A stretch of 64,000 nucleotides of DNA from CAYZJB01 sp964478735 (GCA_964478735.1 CAYZJB010000009.1:1-64000); one strand, 5' to 3'. Numbered from the stretch's first letter, positions 7,340 to 16,659 are shown. Program-made: numbers and translations. The notes: generated by a model not told the origin, from the sequence alone.

Positions 7340-7710
7340 GCTGGAAAAACGTGGATCAATTTTTGATCATTTTTCGCGGCGGCTACTATCCGGACGAACT
7401 CCGGAACGATGCGGAGTTTCGAAAAAAGGAAATGGCCCGATGGATGAATTGGATTGAAAAATTGACCGGGGAGGGCCGTTTCATAGCAGGACAGCCGCTT
7501 GATCCGACCGGAAAGGTCGTCTCTCAAAGAGGCCAAACGATAACGGACGGGCCTTACCCGGAAGGAAAGGAAATCGTCGGTGGATATTTTCTCATTCGAG
7601 CCGGAGACCTGGACGACGCGGTACGGCTCTGCGACGATTCGCCGGACTGGGACTACGGCGGCATCATTGAAGTACGCAGGATAGCGCGGATCGATGGAAA
7701 GGACCATTGA
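7336..7710 (+). CDS. DGPF-domain (YCII-related) protein, second paralogue
   Basis: A 124-residue homologue of the preceding protein, with signature ITDGPYPEGKE (about 69-79) and IVGGYFLIRAGDLDDAVRL. It starts at GTG 7336, which overlaps the upstream TGA, so translational coupling is likely. It is clearly diverged from its neighbour, so this is an older duplication than the one that produced the pseudogene at 6554-6903. Hetero-oligomers with the neighbour are possible, since YCII proteins dimerise, but that is inference. Confidence 0.9.
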   Translation: MSWKNVDQFLIIFRGGYYPDELRNDAEFRKKEMARWMNWIEKLTGEGRFIAGQPLDPTGKVVSQRGQTITDGPYPEGKEIVGGYFLIRAGDLDDAVRLCDDSPDWDYGGIIEVRRIARIDGKDH

Positions 7711-7711
7711 C

Positions 7712-8113
7712 ATGACTCGTATCACGGGATGTCTCGTTTGGATCGCCATATTCTCCGGTTCCGGCACGGTCGCCCAAAACGTCAGGGCCGATTCGCTTTT
7801 TTTATACCGGCTGACGCTGTCGGAGCATTATCAGAAGTCGGAAAACTGGACAGAGGACGCATGGCGGACGATTCAAATCCATGCGGATTTTCTCGATAGT
7901 CTCGGCCGGGCGGGCATTGTAATTTTCGCCGGCCGTACGCTCCGTCCCCCCGGAAACCCCCAGCTTTTTGGAATCGCCGTATTTTACGCTCCAACGCTTC
8001 GAGATGCGGAATTATTGATGCAGCGTGATCCGGCGGTTGCGGCAGGTATTCAGCGAATGGAGGTTATGCCGTTTTCCATGGGCATCCGGCATTTCAAGAA
8101 CGTGCGAGAGTAG
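7712..8113 (+). CDS. Exported YCII-like protein
   Basis: A 133-residue protein with a signal peptide (MTRITGCLVWIAIFSGSG, cleavage near TVAQ) followed by a YCII-like ferredoxin fold. It contains the strand SLFLYRLTLSEHY, a helix around HADFLDSLGRAGIVIFAG, then GIAVFYAPTLRDAELLMQRDPAV. The DGPF motif is absent. The ATG at 7712 is preferred over 7694 because it gives a proper signal peptide. An exported member beside two cytoplasmic ones and a sigma factor suggests an envelope branch of the same response. The sigma factor gene begins 2 nt after its stop. Confidence 0.75.
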   Translation: MTRITGCLVWIAIFSGSGTVAQNVRADSLFLYRLTLSEHYQKSENWTEDAWRTIQIHADFLDSLGRAGIVIFAGRTLRPPGNPQLFGIAVFYAPTLRDAELLMQRDPAVAAGIQRMEVMPFSMGIRHFKNVRE

Positions 8114-8115
8114 AC

Positions 8116-9375
8116 GTGCAGGAGACGGAACGGCTTCTGGACCGTCTGTTTCGCCAGGAGGCCGGTAAACTTCATGCGATGCTGACACGCGTCTTCGGCG
8201 TCCACAATCTGGAACTGGTCGAAGACGTCGTACAGGATACGCTCCTCAAGGCGCTTCAACAATGGCCCTATCACGGTATTCCGAAAAATCCCGCCGCCTG
8301 GTTGTATCAAGTCGCCAAAAACCGGGCGCTCGATGTTTTGCGTCGGGAGCGGCACACGACCCGTTTTGCCGAGGATATTGCGCCGCTGCTTGCTTCGGAA
8401 TATTCCGTTGTAGCGACGGTCGAGGACTGTTTTCTGGAAACGGAAATTCCCGACGATCAGTTGCGCATGATCTTTACGTGCTGCCATCCATCGCTGCCGT
8501 CCGAAGCTCAAATTGCACTGACCCTCAAAACACTCTGCGGTTTTGGAACGGCGGAAATCGCCAAAGCGTTTTTGACCAATGAGGAAACGATCCAAAAACG
8601 GATCTACCGGGCCCGCCAGTCCCTGGCGCAGATAAAGTTCGAAATTCCGTCGGGAACGGAACTCGAACAGCGTCTGGACAATGTCCTAGCGGCCCTGTAT
8701 TTGCTGTTCAACGAAGGATACCTGGCGTCGCACGCCGACACGCTCGTGCGGGAAGACCTTGCGCGCGAAGCCATGCGGCTGACGGCGCTGGTATGCGAAC
8801 ATCCGCAAACACGGTGTCCGCGTGTTTTGGCGCTGATGGCCCTGTTATGTTTTCATGCCGCTCGCTTTCCGAGCCGGACGGACGATCGGGGACATCTTCG
8901 TTTACTGGCCGACCAGGACCGGTCCAGGTGGGACCGATCGCTGATCGAACGCGGCAATGAATATATGGATCAGTCGGCGTACGGCGACGAACTTTCGGTT
9001 TATCATCTCGAGGCCGCGATTGCCTACTGGCATACGACGGCAGAATCTTATGCATCGACGCGTTGGGACGAGATCCTCCGCTTGTACGATACGCTCTATC
9101 GATTGAATCCGTCGCCGCTGGTGGCTCTCAATCGGGCCATCGCCGTCGAGCAATTGCACGGGGCGGAAGCGGCGTTGAGGGAACTGGACGCGACCGGCGG
9201 AATGGGTCGTATACAGCAATATTATCTCTATCATGCCATTCGCGGCCACCTGCTAGCCTCGGTGGGGCGTCAGACTGAGGCTCAATCGCATCTCAAGAAA
9301 GCTATCGAGCTTACACCGTCCGAAATTGAAAAAACGTTTCTTTTTGAAAAACTGAATTCCCTGGATTCCAGATAA
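8116..9375 (+). CDS. ECF42-type RNA polymerase sigma factor with C-terminal TPR-like extension
   Basis: A 419-residue sigma factor. Region 2 is near 15-75 (VEDVVQDTLLKALQQWP and the AAWLYQVAKNRALDVLRRER core). Region 4 follows (LPSEAQIALTLKTLCGFGTAE then AKAFLTNEETIQKRIYRARQ). The remaining ~230 residues form the large helical, TPR-like C-terminus that distinguishes ECF42 from ordinary ECF factors and is needed for its activity in studied members. There is no anti-sigma gene nearby, as usual for ECF42. The GTG start at 8116 follows the exported YCII gene by 2 nt, and the whole DGPF cluster is the expected target. A stress or antibiotic-response role is known for some relatives. Confidence 0.9.
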   Translation: MQETERLLDRLFRQEAGKLHAMLTRVFGVHNLELVEDVVQDTLLKALQQWPYHGIPKNPAAWLYQVAKNRALDVLRRERHTTRFAEDIAPLLASEYSVVATVEDCFLETEIPDDQLRMIFTCCHPSLPSEAQIALTLKTLCGFGTAEIAKAFLTNEETIQKRIYRARQSLAQIKFEIPSGTELEQRLDNVLAALYLLFNEGYLASHADTLVREDLAREAMRLTALVCEHPQTRCPRVLALMALLCFHAARFPSRTDDRGHLRLLADQDRSRWDRSLIERGNEYMDQSAYGDELSVYHLEAAIAYWHTTAESYASTRWDEILRLYDTLYRLNPSPLVALNRAIAVEQLHGAEAALRELDATGGMGRIQQYYLYHAIRGHLLASVGRQTEAQSHLKKAIELTPSEIEKTFLFEKLNSLDSR

Positions 9376-9555
9376 AGTTGTCCTCGATCGTGATTTTTTG
9401 TAAAACCCTTCCATCTGACGTTCGACAAATTGACGCCGGTCATGGCAGACGCGTCATGACAGGCTGACCTTAAATAGGTGGAGAAAAATCTGTGCCCGCC
9501 GGGCGATTGTGCGGCCGGTCGAAGCAGCCTACATTCACGTCGTGGAGGAGGTCTT

Positions 9556-10497
9556 ATGGCCAGGAAAATAAATAACAAACACACGAAAAAAATACGCTCA
9601 CATCCAACGGGAGACCATGGAAAAGACCCGATTCTCCCGGAAAAGGTCGACGCGGAAAAGCAGGGCAACGGGAAACACCACAACGGTAAAAAAGGCAAAT
9701 CGGCCGAGAAAGAAAAAAAGAAGCTGAAAAAAAAGACGTACGAAAAAGAACTCGCCCGTCTACAGATCGAACTCGTCAAACTGCAGGAATGGATCAAACA
9801 CAAGGGTTTGAAAGTGGTCGTGATTTTCGAGGGCCGTGACGCGGCGGGTAAAGGCGGCGTCATTAAACGCATCACGATGCGTCTGAATCCCCGGGTGTGC
9901 CGTGTGGTCGCACTGGGTACACCGACGGAAAAAGAAAAAACCCAGTGGTACTTTCAGCGTTACGTCGCGCATCTGCCGGCGGCGGGGGAGATGGTGCTCT
10001 TTGATCGCAGTTGGTACAACCGTGCCGGTGTCGAACGCGTCATGGGTTTTTGCACGGATGAAGAATACCGCGAATTTCTGCGGTCGTGTCCGGAATTCGA
10101 AAGAATGCTAGTCCGTTCGGGCATCATTTTGATCAAATACTGGTTCTCGGTCAGCGACGATGTTCAAGAAAAGCGTTTCCAGAAACGCATGGAAGATCCC
10201 GTGCGTCGATGGAAATTGAGTCCCATGGACCTGGAATCGCGCGAGAAATGGGTCGAGTACTCGAAGGCCAAGGACGAGATGTTTTACTATACGGACATCA
10301 AACAGGCCCCGTGGTACGACGTCAACGCGGACGACAAAAAACGCGCACGGCTCAATTGTATCCATCATCTGCTCAGTCTGATTCCGTACAAAGATCTGAC
10401 ACCGAAGCCGATCAAACTGGCTCCACGGCAACGGCGACGCCAGGGTTACGTCCGTCCGCCGATCTCGGATCGTACGTTCATACCGGAAGTGTATTAA
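9556..10497 (+). CDS. ppk2: Polyphosphate kinase 2 with Lys-rich N-terminal extension
   Basis: A 313-residue PPK2 that transfers phosphate between polyphosphate and nucleotides. Walker A is GRDAAGKGG (93-101), Walker B-like DRSWYNRAG begins at D150, and the lid region contains KRMEDPVRRWKLSPMDL. The first ~60 residues are a low-complexity basic extension, with 14 Lys between residues 40 and 60, not part of the catalytic fold. It might bind polyphosphate or nucleic acid; that is inference. ATG 9556 follows GGAGGAGGT by 4 nt, a strong start signal. The single-domain architecture fits class I/III. It precedes ppk1 by 65 nt. Confidence 0.92.
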   Translation: MARKINNKHTKKIRSHPTGDHGKDPILPEKVDAEKQGNGKHHNGKKGKSAEKEKKKLKKKTYEKELARLQIELVKLQEWIKHKGLKVVVIFEGRDAAGKGGVIKRITMRLNPRVCRVVALGTPTEKEKTQWYFQRYVAHLPAAGEMVLFDRSWYNRAGVERVMGFCTDEEYREFLRSCPEFERMLVRSGIILIKYWFSVSDDVQEKRFQKRMEDPVRRWKLSPMDLESREKWVEYSKAKDEMFYYTDIKQAPWYDVNADDKKRARLNCIHHLLSLIPYKDLTPKPIKLAPRQRRRQGYVRPPISDRTFIPEVY

Positions 10498-10562
10498 AAA
10501 ACAAGCCGATGCCCCTATCGGTCATTGGCAGGACATCGGAAAAGCAGTAGATTGGTCCGGAT

Positions 10563-12605
10563 ATGAAAATCCGGCTCATCAATAAGGAAATTAGCTGGCT
10601 TTCCTTCAATGCGAGAGTACTCCAGGAAGCGGCCGATCCTACGGTCCCGTTGATCGAACGGGTGCGATTTCTGGGCATCTTTTCGTCCAACCTAGATGAA
10701 TTTTTTCGCGTTCGCGTGGCTACACTGCGTCGTCTCGACGCCATCGGCAAAAAAGCGGTAAAACTGATCGGGGACAATCCGGCGGACATCCTCAAACGGA
10801 TTCACGAAATCGTCATTTCCCAACAGGCCGATTTCGATTCGATTTACCGCGATATTCTAAAGCAGCTCGAGACCGAAAATATTTTTATGGTCAACGAGCG
10901 GGAGTTGATGCCCGAACACGCTGCCTATGTGCGCGACTATTTCCAGCAAAAAGTACGAACGTGGTTAATCCCGCTCATGATCGATCAGATCGATGAATTT
11001 CCAAATCTGAAAGACAACTCCATCTACCTCGCGATCCGGATGCGCATCCGGAAGAACCCGAAAAAATATAAGTTTGCTCTGATCGAGATACCGACCGACG
11101 TGCTGCCGCGTTTTGTCGTGTTACCGGAGGTCGACCGGAAAAAATACATCATTCTCCTCGACGACGTGATTCGCTTCTGCCTTGGCGGCGTGTTTTCGCT
11201 GTTCGAGTACGACCAGTTCGAAGCATATACGATTAAATTGACGCGAGACGCGGAACTCGAGTTGGACAATGATATTGCGGAAAGTCTTGTTCGAAAGGTC
11301 GCCAAGAGCCTGGCGAAACGAAAAATGGGGATTCCTGTCCGGTTTTTGTACGATTACCGGATTCCGGACGATCTGTTGAAATTTATTGTAAGCCGGTTGC
11401 GTGACCAGAAGCATTTTATGGACAAGCCCATTCCCGGCGGACGATATCATAATTTTCGGGACTTCATCCATTTCCCGAACCTCGGTCCCCGCCACCTGAC
11501 GTATAAAGCGGCGCCGCCGATTCCTCACTGGGAACTCAAAAACAGTTCGAGCATTTTGAACACGCTCTTAAAAAAGGACGTCTTGCTTCACTATCCGTAT
11601 CAAACGTTCGATGTCGTGATCGATTTTTTGAGAGAGGCGGCGATCGACCCAGGCGTGGCGTCGATCAAAATGACGCTGTACCGTGTGGCCCAGCAATCCA
11701 ATGTCATCAATGCACTCCTCAACGCGGCCCGCAACGGCAAATCCGTGACGGTGGTGATGGAATTACAGGCGCGTTTTGACGAAGAGGCCAACATCCAGTG
11801 GTCGGCCAAATTGCAGGAAGAGGGGATCCGTGTGATTCACTCGACGCGCGACGTCAAAGTACACGCCAAACTCATCCTGATCCGTCGCAAGATCAAGCAG
11901 AAAGACGTCTGGTACGCCAATATTGCGACGGGGAATTTTAACGAAAGTACGGCGCGCGTTTACAGCGACCTCAGCCTCTTTACCTGCAATCCGAAGATCA
12001 CGGGCGAAGTTCGTAAAGTGTTCGACGCTCTGGAAACCAATTTTTCCGTCGGAAAATACAAGCACCTCATGGTGTCTCCGTTCAATACGCGGTCGGTACT
12101 TGGCAAGCTGATTCGTGCGGAAATCAAAAACGCTCAAAAGGGGAAAGAGGCGTACATCCTCGCCAAGGTCAATCACGTCACGGATCCGAAGATCATCAAA
12201 AAGCTTTACGAAGCCGCGTTGGCGGGAGTCAAAGTTAGGCTGATGGTTCGTGGTATGTTGTGTCTGCATCCCGATCAGAAGGAGTTCGGTACGAATTTAC
12301 AGGTCAAAGCGACGATCGATCGGTACCTCGAGCACGCGCGCGTGATGATCTTCTGTCACGGGGGGGCGGAGCGCGTATATCTGTCTTCCGCCGACTGGAT
12401 GCCGCGGAACCTCGACAGCCGGGTGGAGGTGGGTGTGGCGATTTATGACGAAACCGTGCGTGAGGAGATACGGTCGTTCCTCGAGACGCACTGGCAGGAC
12501 GTCAAATCGAGGCTGATCGGCAAGCGGTCCGACGGTGAGTCGTCGAAAGGATCGAAGGCGCAGGAGGCCATTTACGAGACGCTCAAGCGCAAGGCTCAGA
12601 GTTGA
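10563..12605 (+). CDS. ppk1: Polyphosphate kinase 1
   Basis: A 680-residue PPK1 that polymerises ATP gamma-phosphate into polyphosphate, usually membrane-associated. All four domains are present: N-domain (NKEISWLSFNARVLQEA), head domain, and two phospholipase-D-like C domains. The autophosphorylated histidine is H434 in VKVHAKL, and the second conserved His is H591 in YLEHARV; they correspond to E. coli H435 and H592. Length is typical. With ppk2 directly upstream the cell can both make and use polyphosphate from one locus. No exopolyphosphatase gene is in the window, and I see no clear terminator after this gene. Confidence 0.96.
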   Translation: MKIRLINKEISWLSFNARVLQEAADPTVPLIERVRFLGIFSSNLDEFFRVRVATLRRLDAIGKKAVKLIGDNPADILKRIHEIVISQQADFDSIYRDILKQLETENIFMVNERELMPEHAAYVRDYFQQKVRTWLIPLMIDQIDEFPNLKDNSIYLAIRMRIRKNPKKYKFALIEIPTDVLPRFVVLPEVDRKKYIILLDDVIRFCLGGVFSLFEYDQFEAYTIKLTRDAELELDNDIAESLVRKVAKSLAKRKMGIPVRFLYDYRIPDDLLKFIVSRLRDQKHFMDKPIPGGRYHNFRDFIHFPNLGPRHLTYKAAPPIPHWELKNSSSILNTLLKKDVLLHYPYQTFDVVIDFLREAAIDPGVASIKMTLYRVAQQSNVINALLNAARNGKSVTVVMELQARFDEEANIQWSAKLQEEGIRVIHSTRDVKVHAKLILIRRKIKQKDVWYANIATGNFNESTARVYSDLSLFTCNPKITGEVRKVFDALETNFSVGKYKHLMVSPFNTRSVLGKLIRAEIKNAQKGKEAYILAKVNHVTDPKIIKKLYEAALAGVKVRLMVRGMLCLHPDQKEFGTNLQVKATIDRYLEHARVMIFCHGGAERVYLSSADWMPRNLDSRVEVGVAIYDETVREEIRSFLETHWQDVKSRLIGKRSDGESSKGSKAQEAIYETLKRKAQS

Positions 12606-12804
12606 ACCTGCCACCGCGTTACACGTCGATTCCTTATTCCAAAAGCGAGGCCGCATCTCTGTACGGGAGGTAACGAAAAACGCGCGTCGATCAATTCGAT
12701 GGCGCGTCCGGCCTCATCAGGGTTTTGTCTATCCCATTCCGTCGTCGATACGGCCCGAACAGGCGGCTCCGTTAACGTGCGCCGGCCGTATCGAATTTTG
12801 GCAT

Positions 12805-12836
12805 AAAAAAGGGCCGCCTCCTTTTGAAAGCAGCCC
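12805..12836 (-). terminator. Rho-independent terminator of the methionine operon
   Basis: On the minus strand GGGCTGCTTT (12836-12827) pairs with GAGGCGGCCC (12820-12811) across a 6-nt loop, a 10-bp stem with three G-T pairs, followed by six T (12810-12805). It lies 27 nt after the aspartokinase stop codon and closes the SAM-I-controlled operon. Confidence 0.85.
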
Positions 12837-12863
12837 CGTCCCTAAGCCCTTTCGTAAAGGACC

Positions 12864-14168
12864 TCATGCGCTTTTGGCAATGCTCGCTTGCGATGGATCG
12901 CCGTCCAGTTCGTGTAATCGTCGAATCGTTTCGACCAGGTCTGAGTCATCTACGGCAAAACCCATCGACGTATCGCGGTGAAAAATAGAATGGACCGCGA
13001 TCCGGGCGTCATTCAGTAGGAGTAGAGCACGGGCAAAGGATGCGGTATTCCACTCGGGTTGCGTAACCCAGCACATCGCCACACGATTCTTACAACTGCG
13101 TACGGGAATTTTGATGCGGTCCGACCGGATCAGCAACTGTACGCCGGACGGATCGGCTTGGACGGCTTCTGCATCGGACAATGCCTCGGATACCCATGAA
13201 GATTGATTACCGTTTACAGAGATCAGACTCAATCCGGTTTTGTATGTGATGCAGAATACGGGTGCGTTTTGATTCACTCCGATTAACGTCCCGTTCTCGT
13301 CGGGCTGACTCGTATTCAGAATCCGGATTGGAATTCTGCGCCGGGCTGCCGGTGCGACGGTCCTGGGGTGAAGCACTTTGGCGCCGAGTGTCGCAAGACG
13401 CTCGGCATCGCGGTAACTGAGAAGGGGATGCAAGCGGGTTTGCGGTACGACTCGCGGATCGGCGGACCGCAATCCGTTGACGTCGGTCCAGATCTGTATT
13501 TCCTCTGCATCAAGGAGTTCACCTAAAATTCCCGCCGTGAAATCCGATCCGCCTCGTCCGAGGGTCGTGATCCGGCCGTCCGGCGTGGCACCGACAAAAC
13601 CCTGGGTTACAACAATCTTTCCGTGGATGAGGTGAGGGATCACGGCATCCAAGAGATGTGACGCCGTAGCATCCCGTTTCGGTGAGGCTTCACCGTGCCG
13701 GTCATCGGTGACGATCAGCCTTTCCGCCGGAATCCATATCGCGTCACGTCCGTCTTGCTGAAGCGCGTGCGTCAGCAGGAGTGAACTCCACGATTCGCCA
13801 TCCGACAGGATCGAGTCCCGCACGCTCGGCGTCAGTTCGCGTAAAATCGATATACCGTGTAAACGCCGTGCAAGATCCGAAAATCGCCTCTGCAATTCGA
13901 TGCCCGCGGACTCGCGGTGGCCGTCGGTGAGTATTTCGTTGCAGATTTTTAGATGCCGTTGCCGTTGCTGGAGGAGCAGATGCCGTGCCGCGTCGAGTTG
14001 TCCTTTTTCCGCATGGTCCGCCATACGAACCAGCGCGTCGGTGGTCCCCGCGCAGGCCGATACGACAATCACCGGCCGGCGTTCCTTGTGGCGATGGATC
14101 AGTTGTACAACGTTACGTATGGCGCCGGCATTTTCAACCGACGTTCCGCCGAATTTCATCACGATCAT
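12864..14168 (-). CDS. lysC: Aspartate kinase
   Basis: A 434-residue aspartokinase, first step of the aspartate family (Met, Thr, Lys). The kinase domain starts VMKFGGTSVENAGAIRNV, and the aspartate/ATP-binding motifs SDGESWSS, TLGRGGSDFTAGIL and IWTDVNGLRSADPR are intact. The C-terminal ~130 residues are a weakly conserved pair of ACT domains. The last one (RVAMCWVTQPEWNTASFARALL, abbreviated here) is recognisable; the first is divergent. As the last gene of a SAM-riboswitch operon it is probably the methionine-branch isozyme. It begins 8 nt after the SDR stop. Feedback properties cannot be read from sequence. Confidence 0.92.
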   Translation of the reverse strand: MIVMKFGGTSVENAGAIRNVVQLIHRHKERRPVIVVSACAGTTDALVRMADHAEKGQLDAARHLLLQQRQRHLKICNEILTDGHRESAGIELQRRFSDLARRLHGISILRELTPSVRDSILSDGESWSSLLLTHALQQDGRDAIWIPAERLIVTDDRHGEASPKRDATASHLLDAVIPHLIHGKIVVTQGFVGATPDGRITTLGRGGSDFTAGILGELLDAEEIQIWTDVNGLRSADPRVVPQTRLHPLLSYRDAERLATLGAKVLHPRTVAPAARRRIPIRILNTSQPDENGTLIGVNQNAPVFCITYKTGLSLISVNGNQSSWVSEALSDAEAVQADPSGVQLLIRSDRIKIPVRSCKNRVAMCWVTQPEWNTASFARALLLLNDARIAVHSIFHRDTSMGFAVDDSDLVETIRRLHELDGDPSQASIAKSA

Positions 14169-14176
14169 GGTCGCCC

Positions 14177-14926
14177 CTACACCAGAACCGCGCCGCCATT
14201 GACGCTGACGGTAGATCCCGTCACGTGTCCCGCGAGGTCGGACGCCAGAAAAAGAATGGGACCGGCAATATCCTCCGGGGTCGCGATTTTTCGGAGCGGA
14301 ATGGCATCCGTGACCTGGCGCCGAAAATTGGCATCAGAAAAAACGTCTTTGTTCATTTCCGTGTCCACCCAGCCGGGAGCGACGGCATTGACAAGAATGT
14401 CCGGTGCAAGTTCGACGGCCCACGACTTCGTCAGCGCCGTCAACCCGGCTTTGGAGGCGGCATAATGCGAATGATGGGCTTCCCCGCGCTGGGCGGCCGT
14501 CGACGTGACGTTAACGATCCGTCCGTGCGTCTTTTTCAGATACGGAACGGCCGCGTTGGCGACGTTGACCGCGCTTTTCAGGTTCACGTCGATTGTTTCG
14601 TCCCAGACGTTCTGTGCGAGTTCGCCGATCGAACCGAACGTCCAGATGCCCGCATTATTGACGAGAATGTCGATGCGGTCGAATGCACGGACTGCCGTTC
14701 GGATCAAGTCGTCCGCTGCGGCGCGAAGGGCGAGATTGCCCTGATGCAGCACGGCCCGTCGGCCGGCTTTTTCAATTTCGGATGCCGTCCGTTTGGCGTC
14801 GGCTTCGTGGGCAACAAAATTGATGACCACGTCGGCACCGGCTTTCGCGAAGAGCCTGGCTGTTGCCGCACCGATGCCCCTCGAGCCGCCTGTAATGACG
14901 GCGATTTTGTCCTTGAGTGAAATCAT
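14177..14926 (-). CDS. SDR family oxidoreductase (FabG-like)
   Basis: A 249-residue classical short-chain dehydrogenase. The NAD(P)-binding motif is TGGSRGIG (12-19), the structural motif is NNAG (90-93), and the catalytic residues are S142, Y155 and K159 (YAASK), with a C-terminal TGSTVSVNGGA. By similarity it reads as 3-oxoacyl-ACP reductase-like, but the substrate cannot be assigned. Its place between metX and aspartokinase, with a 4-nt overlap to metX (ATGA), is unexpected. A role in homoserine or sulfur metabolism is conceivable but unsupported by motif. Confidence 0.88.
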   Translation of the reverse strand: MISLKDKIAVITGGSRGIGAATARLFAKAGADVVINFVAHEADAKRTASEIEKAGRRAVLHQGNLALRAAADDLIRTAVRAFDRIDILVNNAGIWTFGSIGELAQNVWDETIDVNLKSAVNVANAAVPYLKKTHGRIVNVTSTAAQRGEAHHSHYAASKAGLTALTKSWAVELAPDILVNAVAPGWVDTEMNKDVFSDANFRRQVTDAIPLRKIATPEDIAGPILFLASDLAGHVTGSTVSVNGGAVLV

Positions 14927-15996
14927 GAGAGTTCTCCTAAAAAAGAAGTCAACATATTGCCCAGTTGTTCAAACTCGATCAGAAACGCGTCATGTCCGTG
15001 CGGCGATGTGATTTCAGCGTAATGCGCATCCGGGATTAGCCGGGCCAGCGTCTGCTGCTCATGGTCCGGATACAGAACGTCGGAATCGATACCGATGCAA
15101 AGCACGGGAACTGAAATCCCTCCGAGTACCGATTCGACGGAACCGCGGCCTGCCGCCACGTCGTGGCCGTCCATCGCTCGCGTCAGTACGATATACGATC
15201 GCGGATCAAATCGCCGGACCAGTTGATTTCCCTGATGGTCGAGGTAATTTTCCACCTCGAACCGTCCGAGTCGAACGTTTCTCGAAAACCGCCGTTCAAA
15301 GGACGGCCACGCGCGAAAACTGATCATCGAAATCGTTCGGGCGAGTGCCAGGCCGTGCGGTGCGTGTTGCCCTCCGGACGAAAGCCATTCCGGATCTGAA
15401 TAAATCGCCTGACGTGCGGCGTAATTCCATGCGATCGCCCAGGCCGAGTGTTGCGCCGACGCTGCGATGGGAACGACGGCGCGAACGAACTCCGGAAACA
15501 TGACGGCCCATTCCAAAGCCTGCATCCCGCCAAGCGATCCGCCGATGACAACGGCCTGCGTCATTTCCAGGTGCCGCGCCAGTACCCGTTGAACGCGGAC
15601 CATGTCGCGTACCGTGACCTGAGGAAAGGAACGGCCGTAGTCAAAACCGGTTGCAGGATCGATACTTGCGGGACCGGTCGTACCGTAACAGCTTCCGAGA
15701 ACGTTGGAGCAAACGATAAAATATCGATCCGTGTCGAGCGCACGGCCGGGGCCGATGAGCGGCGCCCACCAACCACGATCAAAAGTTCGTTCGCCGTCAT
15801 TCGATCCCGCCCCGGCGCTGCCGGTCAGCGCGTGGCACAGGATCACGGCGTTATCTCCGGCCGCGTTCAGCCGTCCATAGGTTTCATACGCGACGTCGAC
15901 GCCGATCAAACGGCCGCCGAGTTCAAGCGGGAATTCGCCGTGAATGCGGTACCGGCGCAACGGTTCGGTGCTGTTTTGATTTTGAAGATCGATCAT
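14923..15996 (-). CDS. metX: Homoserine O-acyltransferase
   Basis: A 357-residue alpha/beta-hydrolase-fold enzyme that acylates homoserine, giving the substrate for MetY. The nucleophile is S154 in GGSLGGMQALEWA and the acid is D306 in IDSDVLYP. The base is H335 in SPHGHDAFLIE, and the substrate-binding signature NVLGSCYGTTGP is present. Acetyl versus succinyl specificity in this family cannot be assigned by overall similarity; acetyl is more likely with a MetY partner. A GGTTCA-CCC-TGAACC hairpin lies 15 nt before the start, in the 63-nt gap after the methyltransferase gene. Confidence 0.93.
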   Translation of the reverse strand: MIDLQNQNSTEPLRRYRIHGEFPLELGGRLIGVDVAYETYGRLNAAGDNAVILCHALTGSAGAGSNDGERTFDRGWWAPLIGPGRALDTDRYFIVCSNVLGSCYGTTGPASIDPATGFDYGRSFPQVTVRDMVRVQRVLARHLEMTQAVVIGGSLGGMQALEWAVMFPEFVRAVVPIAASAQHSAWAIAWNYAARQAIYSDPEWLSSGGQHAPHGLALARTISMISFRAWPSFERRFSRNVRLGRFEVENYLDHQGNQLVRRFDPRSYIVLTRAMDGHDVAAGRGSVESVLGGISVPVLCIGIDSDVLYPDHEQQTLARLIPDAHYAEITSPHGHDAFLIEFEQLGNMLTSFLGELS

Positions 15997-16059
15997 ATTG
16001 TACTCTTGCGCGGTTCAGGGTGAACCCATAAGTACGCGCGTTGAGTCGGATACTCCACG

Positions 16060-16659
16060 TCATACGGATAATCGGATGATCGTTTCGAACGACTTCAGTC
16101 CGGCCTCGCTCAACGCCGTCAACACGCGGTCGACATTATGAAAGAAAAAATCGAGCGTTACGTCTTCATCCATGAAATGATCGACCGTTCTTTTTCCTTC
16201 ACCGACGTGAAAGGCGATCAGAGCGATACCATCCGGTTTCAGCACGCGAGCGAATTGTTCGAAGATTCGCACGGCCTGATCGGTCGGGAAATTCACAATG
16301 GCATAAAGCGCCGTGATTCCCGCTGCCGTTCGGTCGGGGACGTCGAGAGAAAACATGTCGCCGACGCGAAATTCAATATCCGGGCTCAGCGCTCGGGCCT
16401 GGGTGATCATGGCGTCGGAAATATCGATACCGGTGACGTCGAGACCTAGGGAAGCCAGCTCACGGGCCGCATGACCGGGACCACAGCCGATATCGAAGAC
16501 TTTTCCAGCCGGTTTCACAAGTCGGGCAAACCGTGACAGCAGGTCGCGATCAAATGGTTTATGATCGAACTCGTGAAAGAACCGTGCGGTGTACTTCGCG
16601 GCGGCCCGGTTGTAACCCTTGCGAACGGCGTCCACATGGTTTTTCAAATCGGCAGTCAT
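16060..16659 (-). CDS. Class I SAM-dependent methyltransferase
   Basis: A 199-residue Rossmann-like methyltransferase. Motif I is VFDIGCGPGHAARELASLG (about 53-71), an acidic residue ends strand 2 (VTGIDIS), and the post-I motif is VGDMFSLDVPD. The later strand VLKPDGIALIAFHVGEG is also typical. The substrate is unknown. It overlaps metY by 4 nt, so it is translationally coupled within the methionine operon. Methyltransferases at this position are often annotated as MetW-like, but this protein is not obviously MetW. Confidence 0.85.
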   Translation of the reverse strand: MTADLKNHVDAVRKGYNRAAAKYTARFFHEFDHKPFDRDLLSRFARLVKPAGKVFDIGCGPGHAARELASLGLDVTGIDISDAMITQARALSPDIEFRVGDMFSLDVPDRTAAGITALYAIVNFPTDQAVRIFEQFARVLKPDGIALIAFHVGEGKRTVDHFMDEDVTLDFFFHNVDRVLTALSEAGLKSFETIIRLSV

